DNA of 64,000 nt from Janthinobacterium sp. TB1-E2 (GTDB taxonomy: Bacteria; Pseudomonadota; Gammaproteobacteria; Burkholderiales; Burkholderiaceae_D). The stretch lies in assembly GCF_036885605.1 (NCBI RefSeq), contig NZ_CP142523.1:4898001-4962000 (forward strand), given 5' to 3'. Positions 35,155 through 42,959 of this stretch are shown piece by piece. Every line of letters begins with the position of its first letter. The stretch's first letter is position 1. The translations under genes and the position numbers were made by a program. The notes under the pieces were generated by a model. It did not search any database and was not told where the DNA came from. It was given only the letters and a program-made list of their open reading frames with translations.

Positions 35155-37547
35155 CAGATTTCTCCTGCGGCATCGGCCGCGCTACGGTGGTCGGCTTCGG
35201 CAAAGCACGGCGACAGCAGCCACACCAGGGCCGTACCGATCAGCATGGTCAGGCCAAACGCCTGCAATGCGGCCGTCTTGCTCAGCGCCAGCAAGCCGAA
35301 AGACAAAATGGTATTGGCCGCCGACAGGCCCACGGCCAGCCATGGCGTATCGTTGCGGCGGTCGGGGTGCTCCTGCATGAAGATGCCGTAGTCGACGCCG
35401 ACGCCCAGCAGCAGCATCAGCGCCAGCACGTGGAACAGCTGCAGCGGCAAGTTCAAATAGCCGAGCAAGGCCAGGGCCGCCACGCTGGCCAGCGCCGTGG
35501 GCGCCAGCACGCGCCAGGTGCGGCGCCCGTAACGGGGCAGCAGCAAGCCGAAGACCACTAGGTAGGCGCCCAGCACCACAGCGCCCATGTAGACGCGGTA
35601 GCGGCCCAGCACCGAGGAAATTTCACTGACCTTGTCGACCCACTGCACGCCGGGCATGCCCTCGCCCGCCTTCGCCAGCAGGGGAATGGCCGCATACTGC
35701 ATGCCGCGCAAGGCGACGATGGAGGCATAGCCGCCTTCGACCTTGCCCAGCCACAGATGGCGCCACGGCTCGCTGGCCGGCACCTTCAGGAAGGCGTCGA
35801 TCGACAGCGGCGCCCCCGCTTGCGCCAGTTGCGCGCGCACCTTGCCGGCCCATTCCGGGCCTTCGTCGACGGACTGCGCCAGCAGGTCTAGCGCGGCGCC
35901 CGGCTGCAGGATGGCCGTGTCGAGCAAGGCCCGGCGCGCCGCCTGCGTCTGCAGCGACGGCACCCAGTTCGACATGGCCTGGACACCGCTGATGTGCTGT
36001 TGCGCGATCAGCGGCAGCAGCCGCTGTTTCAACGCTTCCTCGCGCTGCAGCACGGCTTCCGCGCTATCGCCGCGCACCAGGTAGAACTGCACCGGCGTAG
36101 GTCCATCGAGCAATTTGCTCAATTTGATCTGGTCGCGTATCAGGTGCGCGGGTGGCGTTTGCAGCAAGCGGATATCGTCGTTGACACCCAGGCGGCTGAT
36201 GCCGATGAGCGCAAACAGGGCAAACAGCACGCCGCCAACCAGGGTGGCGCGGTTGGCCCGCAACAGCGGCCAGCGCGCGCGCGCCGCGCCATACTGCTTG
36301 ACCAGCGCGCCGCTCTTCAAGGTGCCGCCACCGATCAGCGCGGGGAACCAGAACACCACCGTCAGCCAGGCAAACACCAGGCCCAGGGCGGAAAACACGG
36401 CCATGTGGCGCAGGCCGGGGAATGGCGTCAGCGCCAGGCCCATGTAGCCGATGACGGCGGCGAGCAGGGTCAGGCACAGGCCCGGCAGCAGACGGCGCAG
36501 CAAGGCGCGCGAATCGAGCGCCGGATCGGCGCCCAGGCGGTTGCACAGGAAATAAATGCCGTAGTCTTGCGCCACGCCGATCAGGCTGGCGCCAAAGACC
36601 AATGTCATCAAGTGTATTTTGCCAAACAGCAGCCAGCACACGGACAGGGAACCGAGGCAGCCGATGCCGATCGACAGCAGGATCAGCGAGATCGGCTTGA
36701 ACGAGCGGAAGGTGAACCACGTCAGCAAGATGATGCCGGCCAGGGAGCCCAGGCCGATGGTCGACATTTCGCCCGCCGCCTGGCTGCTGGCGGCCGCCGC
36801 ATGCAGGATCACGCCGGCGCTGATGATGTCCACGCCGGGCACGGCCTGCCGCGCCGCCGCCTCGGCTTGCGCCAGCACGGGCAGCGCGCTTTCCTGCGCG
36901 CCCAGCGAAAAGGCGGGCAGGCTCAAGGTCAGCGGCAGCAGCACATACTGGCGCTCGGCGTCGGCGACGAACAGATGGCCGTCGCGCGGGCGCACGGGCG
37001 TTTCCTGCGCGCGTTCCTGCACCCAGCCGCCAAACAGGCCGAAGGGATCGTCCTGCCAGGCGCCCAGTTTCGGCCCGCCGAATGGGCTATACAGCTGACT
37101 CAACGCCGAATCGCGCCAGAACGCGGGCGTTTCCTGGCGCAGCTGCATTTCCTGCGGCGCCGTCAGCAAGGTCAAGCGATGCTGCTGGAACAGCGCCAGC
37201 CAGTCATTCTGCGTCTGCTCGTCGAGCGGCGTGGACTGGAACAGGCCAGCATGGCGCGCCAGCACGGCGCCGTAGGCGTCGGCCGCGCGCTTCGCATCGC
37301 TCCATTCGGCCGCGCCGACCAGCACCGCCACGCGCTGCTGCGCCGCGTCGACCATGTGCGTAAATGACGCCTGCAGCACCGGGTCGCGCTCCTGCACCGG
37401 CAGCAAGGCAAGAATGTCGGTTTCGGGCGCGATGCGCTTGCCCAGCCACAGATAGGCGTTATGCGCGAGCAGCAGCGCCACCACCAGCGCCCAGGCGATG
37501 GCCAGCAGGCGCCCGGCGTTGCGGCCGCGCTTCGTCAATGCGTTCAA
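35154..37547 (-). CDS. MMPL/RND-superfamily exporter, aryl-polyene operon
   Basis: The 797-residue protein has 12 predicted membrane helices in two repeats, each with a large periplasmic loop. The TM4 and TM10 phrases FGASLIGVAQDYGIYFLCNR and LLLGVGVDYGIFMQEH carry the Asp-Tyr pair typical of MMPL transporters. It starts MNALTKRGRNAGRLLAIAWAL. Such proteins flip or export lipids and lipid-linked pigments from the inner membrane. Its ATG overlaps the LolA-like gene's stop (ATGA). With the LolA-like carrier and DUF3261 lipoprotein it forms the transport part of the operon. Confidence 0.9.
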   Translation of the reverse strand: MNALTKRGRNAGRLLAIAWALVVALLLAHNAYLWLGKRIAPETDILALLPVQERDPVLQASFTHMVDAAQQRVAVLVGAAEWSDAKRAADAYGAVLARHAGLFQSTPLDEQTQNDWLALFQQHRLTLLTAPQEMQLRQETPAFWRDSALSQLYSPFGGPKLGAWQDDPFGLFGGWVQERAQETPVRPRDGHLFVADAERQYVLLPLTLSLPAFSLGAQESALPVLAQAEAAARQAVPGVDIISAGVILHAAAASSQAAGEMSTIGLGSLAGIILLTWFTFRSFKPISLILLSIGIGCLGSLSVCWLLFGKIHLMTLVFGASLIGVAQDYGIYFLCNRLGADPALDSRALLRRLLPGLCLTLLAAVIGYMGLALTPFPGLRHMAVFSALGLVFAWLTVVFWFPALIGGGTLKSGALVKQYGAARARWPLLRANRATLVGGVLFALFALIGISRLGVNDDIRLLQTPPAHLIRDQIKLSKLLDGPTPVQFYLVRGDSAEAVLQREEALKQRLLPLIAQQHISGVQAMSNWVPSLQTQAARRALLDTAILQPGAALDLLAQSVDEGPEWAGKVRAQLAQAGAPLSIDAFLKVPASEPWRHLWLGKVEGGYASIVALRGMQYAAIPLLAKAGEGMPGVQWVDKVSEISSVLGRYRVYMGAVVLGAYLVVFGLLLPRYGRRTWRVLAPTALASVAALALLGYLNLPLQLFHVLALMLLLGVGVDYGIFMQEHPDRRNDTPWLAVGLSAANTILSFGLLALSKTAALQAFGLTMLIGTALVWLLSPCFAEADHRSAADAAGEI

Positions 37548-38155
37548 AACAGGGCCGCCTCTTGCGCCGTGATGGCGGACGGTCCCGTTTCAATCGCCGA
37601 GAACACGATGCTCGTGCGGTCGCCGCTCGCTTCGCTGATGCTGATGTTTTTCACGAAGGCGCCGCCATCGAGGCGGATGCTGCCGATGGCCTTGGCCAGC
37701 GCCGGCTGGCGCGCCTTCAGCGCCACCTGCCAGGTGCCGCCATCGATGCTGCCGTCCACTTCAAACAGCGTATCGAGTTGCGCCAGGTCGCCGGCCAGCA
37801 GCGAAAACAGCACGCTGTTGATCATCTTGACCACCGGCTCCGTCTTCGCGTCGAGGCGCATGGCCACGCGCTCGCCCTGGAAATGCACGATCTCGTCGCG
37901 CGTCAGGCGCAGGGTATTCGGAAACGGCTGCAAGGTGCGCCACAGCACGCCTTTTCCGGCCACCACGCAAAAGCGGCCATTCGACGCCAGCGCCTTCTTC
38001 ATGCCGGCCAGCTGCTTGCTCTGGTCGAAGCGGCCGCACAGCTGCTGCGGCTTGGCCAGCATGGCCTCGATCTTCGCTACCGGCGCGGCCGCGTGCAGCG
38101 GCGCCATCGCCAGCAGGCACAGGCCCGCCAGCAGGATTTTGAATTGTTTTTTCAT
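37544..38155 (-). CDS. LolA-like periplasmic lipid carrier, aryl-polyene operon
   Basis: The 203-residue protein has a signal peptide (MKKQFKILLAGLCLLAMAPLHAAAP) and a LolA-like beta-barrel: LCGRFDQSKQLAGMKKALASN, GRFCVVAGKGVLWRTLQPFP, LRLTRDEIVHFQGER. LolA proteins ferry lipoproteins across the periplasm. The versions in aryl-polyene clusters probably carry the finished lipid instead. ATGA overlaps link it to the thioesterase before it and the MMPL exporter after it. A housekeeping lolA should exist elsewhere in the genome. Confidence 0.87.
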   Translation of the reverse strand: MKKQFKILLAGLCLLAMAPLHAAAPVAKIEAMLAKPQQLCGRFDQSKQLAGMKKALASNGRFCVVAGKGVLWRTLQPFPNTLRLTRDEIVHFQGERVAMRLDAKTEPVVKMINSVLFSLLAGDLAQLDTLFEVDGSIDGGTWQVALKARQPALAKAIGSIRLDGGAFVKNISISEASGDRTSIVFSAIETGPSAITAQEAALF

Positions 38156-38607
38156 ACGGCCTTCAATCCCAATTTTTCAAACAAGATGGGCGGCGAGGCA
38201 AAGCACATCTCGCCGCTGGCGATATCGACGGCCACCTGCGTCGTGCTGGCGCGGTTCAGGCGCTTGCCCGTCGCGCTGTCGCTGACCAGGTACTCGATCT
38301 TCAAGCGGTCTTCCCACTCCACCAGGTCGGCGCGCAAAGTCAGGCGCTGGCCAAAGGTGGCTGGCGCCACATAGCGCAAGTGCATGTCGATCACGGGCCA
38401 GGCATAGCCGGAAGCCTTCATGTCGACGTAGTTGTAGCCGATGCTGTCGAGCAGCGCGCAGCGCACCACTTCGAGGTATTTCACGTAGCGGCCGTGCCAG
38501 ACGATCTCCATCGGGTCGAGGTCGAAGAACTGCACCTGCATCTCCACTTCGGCATGCCAGCGGCTGGGCGTGGCCTTCTTGCCGCGCACTTTATGCGTCT
38601 CAGTCAT
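38152..38607 (-). CDS. Acyl-CoA/acyl-ACP thioesterase, 4HBT hotdog family
   Basis: About 151 residues from MTETHKVRGKK; a GGAG site lies 6 bases before this ATG, and an ATG 12 bases upstream is the alternative. The motif QFFDLDPMEIVWHGRYVKYLE has the catalytic Asp and HGRY of 4-hydroxybenzoyl-CoA-type thioesterases. It could release the finished acid, or remove stalled chains from the carrier protein. It overlaps the ammonia-lyase stop by a few bases and is followed by the LolA-like gene with ATGA overlap. Confidence 0.87.
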   Translation of the reverse strand: MTETHKVRGKKATPSRWHAEVEMQVQFFDLDPMEIVWHGRYVKYLEVVRCALLDSIGYNYVDMKASGYAWPVIDMHLRYVAPATFGQRLTLRADLVEWEDRLKIEYLVSDSATGKRLNRASTTQVAVDIASGEMCFASPPILFEKLGLKAV

Positions 38608-40168
38608 GCCCGGCTCCATACAGTGGCCACGCCTGGGCGCGCATGCGTTCGAGCAGCACGCGCAGTTCCGGGTCGAGCCGGCGGTCTTCCTCGACGGGCG
38701 CGATATCGGCGGCCAGCGCCTCCATCATCGCCGCCAGCGCCGCTTGCGGCGGCACATCGGGATTGACCTTGCAGCGCAGCCAGACGCCCTGGCGCACGGT
38801 AATCAGCAGGGCCGCGGCCACCTGCTCGCACAGTTCCAGCACGCGCAGACAGTCGCGCGCGGCGATGGTACCCATGCTGACCTTGTCCTGGTTGTGGCAT
38901 TCGGTCGAGCGCGAAAATACGGAGGCCGGCATGGTCAGCTTCAGCGCTTCGGCCGTCCAGGCGGAGGCGCTGATCTGCAATGCCTTCAGGCCGTGGTTGA
39001 TGGCCGCGCGCGGGCCCGTGGCGCCAGACAGGTTGGCCGGCAAGCCCTGGTTGTAGCGGCTGTCGACGAGCAAGGCCATCTGGCGGTCCAGCAGGTCGGC
39101 AAGGTTGGCCACCGTATTCTTCATGCTGTCCATGGCGAAGGCGATATGGCCGCCGTAGAAATGGCCGCCATGCAGCACGCGCTCGCCTTCGGCGTCGATG
39201 ATCGGGTTGTCGTTGGCGCTATTGAGTTCATTCTCGATCGACGAACGCAGCCAAGGCAGGGCGTCGGCCAGCACGCCGATCACGTGCGGCGCGCAGCGGA
39301 TCGAGTAGCGGTCCTGCAGCCGCTTGCCATTGCGCTCCCAGGAGTCGGTGGGCAGATCGGCACGCAGCCAGGCCGCCACTTGCTGCATGCCGGGATGGGG
39401 CTTGACGGAGAACAGGGTTTCATCGAAGTGGTGCGCGTTGCCGTCAAGCGCAAACGAAGCCATCGCCGTGATGCGCGTCGTCAGCCGCGTCAGGTATTCG
39501 GCGCGCTCATACGCCAGGCAGGCCAGCGCCGTCATGACGGCCGTGCCGTTCATGATCGCCAGGCCTTCCTTCGGACGCAGACGCAGCGGTGTGATGCCCG
39601 CTTCGCGCAGCGCCTGCTGCGCCGGCACCTGCACGCCGTCGCGCCACACTTCGCGCTCACCGCACAAGACGGCCGCCAGATAGGACAGCGGCGTCAGGTC
39701 GCCGCTGGCGCCGACCGAGCCTTCCGACGGGATCAGCGGCAGCAGGCCCGCATCGAGCAGGCGCGCGATCTGCGCCAGCAGCTCCACGCTGACGCCGGAA
39801 AAACCCTTGGAGAGCGACGCCAGGCGCGTGGCCATGATGGCGCGCGTCTGCGCCGGCGTGAAGAATTCACCCAGGCCGCAGCCGTGATAGGTGTACAGGT
39901 GGTGCGGCAGTTCGGCCACCAGTTCCGGCGGCACGGTCACTGTGCACGAATCGCCGTAGCCCGTGGTCACGCCATAGATGGTGCCATCCTCGCGCAGCAG
40001 GCGGTCGAGGAAATCGGCGCCGCGCGCGATCGCCGCCAGAAAGACGGGGTCGCTGGACAGTTCGGCGCTGGCCCGGCCATGCGCGATGTCGGTAATGTCT
40101 TCGATGCGCAGGCGCTCGCGGTCGAAGCGGACGGCGCGCCGGGTGTTTTTCAGGTCAGCGAGTTGCAT
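38600..40168 (-). CDS. Aromatic amino acid/histidine ammonia-lyase (MIO enzyme)
   Basis: The 522-residue lyase family enzyme has Ala154-Ser155-Gly156 in SVGASGDLTPLSYLAAVLCG, the tripeptide that forms the MIO electrophile. YGVTTGYGDS, NGTAVMTALACLAY, FNSANDNP-like ELNSANDNPIID and HGGHFYGGHIA also match. It would release ammonia from His, Tyr or Phe. The selectivity region (LYTYHGCGLG) has His where both histidase and some tyrosine lyases have it, so the substrate stays open. In this operon the product is likely the aryl starter acid, such as coumarate, activated by the AMP-ligase. Longer upstream frames are shadow; ATG 40168 overlaps the acyltransferase end. Confidence 0.9.
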   Translation of the reverse strand: MQLADLKNTRRAVRFDRERLRIEDITDIAHGRASAELSSDPVFLAAIARGADFLDRLLREDGTIYGVTTGYGDSCTVTVPPELVAELPHHLYTYHGCGLGEFFTPAQTRAIMATRLASLSKGFSGVSVELLAQIARLLDAGLLPLIPSEGSVGASGDLTPLSYLAAVLCGEREVWRDGVQVPAQQALREAGITPLRLRPKEGLAIMNGTAVMTALACLAYERAEYLTRLTTRITAMASFALDGNAHHFDETLFSVKPHPGMQQVAAWLRADLPTDSWERNGKRLQDRYSIRCAPHVIGVLADALPWLRSSIENELNSANDNPIIDAEGERVLHGGHFYGGHIAFAMDSMKNTVANLADLLDRQMALLVDSRYNQGLPANLSGATGPRAAINHGLKALQISASAWTAEALKLTMPASVFSRSTECHNQDKVSMGTIAARDCLRVLELCEQVAAALLITVRQGVWLRCKVNPDVPPQAALAAMMEALAADIAPVEEDRRLDPELRVLLERMRAQAWPLYGAGHD

Positions 40169-41126
40169 CGGGAGTATCCAGTCTTGAAGTATCGGGGAGT
40201 TGCCAAAAATCGTAGAAGTTGAACCATTCGAGCGGCGCGCGCAGGCAGTGGTACTGCAGGCGCGCCGCATAGGCGGCCGCCAGTTCGGCCAGCATCGCCT
40301 CGCGTGCCTTGCGCGGCAGGTGCAGCGACTCGCGGAACAGTTCGAAATGTATTTCGGAGCGCTGGCCGATGCGCATGGAAAACAGCAGATACACGGGGCA
40401 TTGCAGCACGCTGGCCAGCACATACGGGCCGATCGGGAAAGCGGCCGGCTGGCCCAGGAACGGCGCCACCGCCACGCGCGGCTGCGGCGAGACGGGAACG
40501 CGGTCGCCGGCGATCACCACGAACTCGCCTTGCGCCACCTTTTCCGCCAGCAGCATGGCCGTGGCGGGCGTGATTTCCGTCACCTGCATCAGATTGAGCT
40601 GGCTGTCCGGATTGAGCGTCTCGAGCATGCGGTTGAACGCTTGCGCATGGCGCGTGTGCACGAGCACCGTCAGCTTCAAGCGCGTATTGCGCTGCGAGAG
40701 CACGCGGCACAAATCCAGGTTGCCCAGGTGGGCGCAGATCAGCAAGGCGCCGCGCCCCTCGTCCAGGCAGCGGTTGACGCCATCGTCGCCATCGATGCCA
40801 TGCAGGCTCACGCTGCGCGTGTCGTACAAGCCTCCCCATAGCAGCATCTTGTCGAGGATGGTTTCGGCAAACGTGGCAAAGTGCCGCAGCACGCCCAGGT
40901 TTGCCGGGCCGCCGCAGGCCGCGACGCGGCGCAGGTAGCTGCGCGACACGCGGCGCGCACGCGGCTTGGTCAGCACGTACCAGGCCAGCACCGGGTACAG
41001 CACGATGCGGAAAGGCCAGCGGCCAAAGACGCGGCAGATCCAGAACAGCAGGCGCATGCCGGCCACGAAGCTGACTTCATTGAAGCCGGACCAGTGTCCG
41101 CGCGGCTGCTGCGGTGCTGCCGTCAT
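40155..41126 (-). CDS. LpxL/HtrB-like lipid acyltransferase, aryl-polyene operon
   Basis: The 323-residue protein has an N-terminal membrane segment (VAGMRLLFWICRVFGRWPFRIVLYPVLAWYVL) and then the lauroyl/myristoyl-transferase pattern: LICAHLGNLDLCRVL for the HX4D-like motif and FVVIAGDRVPVS. Such enzymes move acyl chains from ACP to a lipid. Here it probably esterifies the polyene to its lipid or sugar anchor. ATG 41126 overlaps the glycosyltransferase stop (ATGA). A 33-codon longer frame upstream lies inside that gene and is unlikely. Confidence 0.88.
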   Translation of the reverse strand: MTAAPQQPRGHWSGFNEVSFVAGMRLLFWICRVFGRWPFRIVLYPVLAWYVLTKPRARRVSRSYLRRVAACGGPANLGVLRHFATFAETILDKMLLWGGLYDTRSVSLHGIDGDDGVNRCLDEGRGALLICAHLGNLDLCRVLSQRNTRLKLTVLVHTRHAQAFNRMLETLNPDSQLNLMQVTEITPATAMLLAEKVAQGEFVVIAGDRVPVSPQPRVAVAPFLGQPAAFPIGPYVLASVLQCPVYLLFSMRIGQRSEIHFELFRESLHLPRKAREAMLAELAAAYAARLQYHCLRAPLEWFNFYDFWQLPDTSRLDTPDATR

Positions 41127-41878
41127 CGCGCGCGCCAGTGGCGGGCCAGCAGGCGCGGTCCGCGCCACAGCATGCCGAAAAACAGGCGCGCGTGCATGCG
41201 CGAAATGAGCACGTTGTCGCGCCACAGCTCAAAATGCGAGACGCCGTCGCTGGGGTAACCGACGCGCGTGGGCAGATTCGCCATCGACAAGCCATCCCAG
41301 TACAGGCGCACCAGCACATCGGTGTCGAAATTCATGCGCTGTCCCAGCACGCCACGCTGCGCCAGCGCCGCCAGGGGGGCCAGCGGATAGACGCGGAAAC
41401 CGCACATGGAGTCGCGGATCTGCAGCGACAGGGTATTGATCCATACCCAGATATGCGTCGCATAACGGCCGTAGTAGCGCGCCCTGGGTACCGAGGCGTC
41501 GTACACGGGATAGCCGATCACCACCGCCGCTGGCGTGGCTTGCGCCTGCGCCAGGAAGCGCGGCACGTCGTCCGTTTCATGCTGGCCGTCCGCATCGATC
41601 TGCAGCGCATGGCTGTAGCCGTGCGCATGCGCGTGGCGGCAGCCCGTCAGCACAGCCCCGCCCTTGCCCTGGTTGTGCGCATGGCGCAGCAGGGTCACGC
41701 GCGACGGATGCGCGGCGGCCAGCGCGTCCAGGGTGCGCGCGCCGGCAGAGGCGCTGCCGTCGTCGACGAGGATCAGCGGCACGCCATGCGGCAGCAGGCG
41801 CTGCACCACGGCGCCGATCGCGTGTTCATGATTGAACACGGGGATCACGATGCACGGTTGAAAACGCACTTCAGTCAC
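41123..41878 (-). CDS. Glycosyltransferase family 2, aryl-polyene operon
   Basis: A GT-A fold enzyme of about 251 residues: CIVIPVFNHEHAIGAVVQRL, ILVDDGSASAGARTL, GKGGAVLTGCRHA and ALQIDADGQHETDDVP (the DXD motif). The C-terminal part has SMCGFRVYPL and a basic end. The GTG at 41878 has a GGAG site 6 bases upstream; an ATG 21 bases further up is possible. It would add a sugar to the lipid or pigment at the cytoplasmic face. It overlaps the methyltransferase stop by 8 bp and the acyltransferase start by ATGA. In related clusters these two functions sit side by side or are fused. Confidence 0.87.
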   Translation of the reverse strand: MTEVRFQPCIVIPVFNHEHAIGAVVQRLLPHGVPLILVDDGSASAGARTLDALAAAHPSRVTLLRHAHNQGKGGAVLTGCRHAHAHGYSHALQIDADGQHETDDVPRFLAQAQATPAAVVIGYPVYDASVPRARYYGRYATHIWVWINTLSLQIRDSMCGFRVYPLAPLAALAQRGVLGQRMNFDTDVLVRLYWDGLSMANLPTRVGYPSDGVSHFELWRDNVLISRMHARLFFGMLWRGPRLLARHWRAR

Positions 41879-42959
41879 TGTGCGCTCCGGTGCGGCCAAA
41901 GCGCAGCAGCGAATGGCAATAGCCGATACCGTCGCGCGTGGTCAGCAATTCCAGTCCGGCCGCTTGCGCCAGGCGGATATAGTCGGTGCTCTGGTAAATC
42001 TTGCTGTTACCGCTGGCCATGGCCGTGAAGTAAGGCGAGGTGTTGATCAGGCAGTAGGCGGCGATATCGTACTGCTGGCGGTCCCAGAAGGTATCCATGA
42101 TCAGCACTTGCCCGTTCGGCCCCAGCGCCTGCGCCACGCGGCGCAGGATGCTGGCGATGGCCGGCTCGCTGAAACAGCTGAGAAATTGGCTCATCCAGAT
42201 CAGGTCCATGCCGGCCGGCAGCGGCGCCGCGTCATCGAGCAGGTCGCAGGTGTGCAAATGGGCCCGCTCGCGCACGCCGGCATCGGTGAGAGTCCGGTCG
42301 GCCACCGCCAGCTGGCGCTCCAGGTCGACCAGGTGCAGTTCCACGCCCGCATGGTAGGCCAGCGCCGCACTGGCGAACTTGCCCGTATTGGCGCCGATGT
42401 CCATGATGCGGCGCGGCGCCGTGGCGAAGACGTCCGGGAATATCTCGGGGAACGATGTATCCGAATAATGGTGATCGAAGGCGAACCAGCTGCCCTTGGC
42501 CGGCTCCGACAGGGCCGACAGGCCCTGGTACAGGGTGGGCCAGTCGCCCAGCGCGGCCAGTCCCAGCGGCTGCTCGGCGTCGAGCGAGCGGTCCAGGTCG
42601 AACAAGCCCTGGTAGCAGACGTCATGCATGAAGTCCAGGTTGACCTGGGTGATGCTGTCCGTCAGCATGCAAAAACCGACTTTATCGAGCACATACGCGC
42701 CATCGCGCAGCGAGACGACGCCGGCCGACAGGCACGATTCGAGCGCCACCTTCAGCGCATACTCCGTCCAGCGGCCGCTGGCGGCCATGTCGGCAATCGT
42801 CAGGCCGCTGTGGCCCGTGTCGGCCAGCGCCTGCAGCATGCCGCGCTTCCAGGCATAGCGCACGCATTGAAAGACGACGGGACCGAAAGCGATTTTTTGC
42901 GCCTCGTAACGGGCGGCAAAGGCGGTCTGGCGTTCGGGTGAAAATTTTTTATCTAACAT
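41871..42959 (-). CDS. SAM-dependent O-methyltransferase, aryl-polyene operon
   Basis: The 362-residue enzyme starts MLDKKFSPERQTAFAARYEA and has a helical dimerisation part. The Rossmann domain contains RRIMDIGANTGKFASAAL (SAM motif I), ELHLVDLERQLAVAD, and FLSCFSEPAIASILRRVAQALGPNGQVLIMD. The pattern is the acetylserotonin/aromatic O-methyltransferase type. It would methylate a hydroxyl of the aryl head. The frame is open far upstream, but that part is only antisense of the preceding gene. The start at 42959 overlaps the AMP-ligase end by a few bases. Confidence 0.88.
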   Translation of the reverse strand: MLDKKFSPERQTAFAARYEAQKIAFGPVVFQCVRYAWKRGMLQALADTGHSGLTIADMAASGRWTEYALKVALESCLSAGVVSLRDGAYVLDKVGFCMLTDSITQVNLDFMHDVCYQGLFDLDRSLDAEQPLGLAALGDWPTLYQGLSALSEPAKGSWFAFDHHYSDTSFPEIFPDVFATAPRRIMDIGANTGKFASAALAYHAGVELHLVDLERQLAVADRTLTDAGVRERAHLHTCDLLDDAAPLPAGMDLIWMSQFLSCFSEPAIASILRRVAQALGPNGQVLIMDTFWDRQQYDIAAYCLINTSPYFTAMASGNSKIYQSTDYIRLAQAAGLELLTTRDGIGYCHSLLRFGRTGAHSD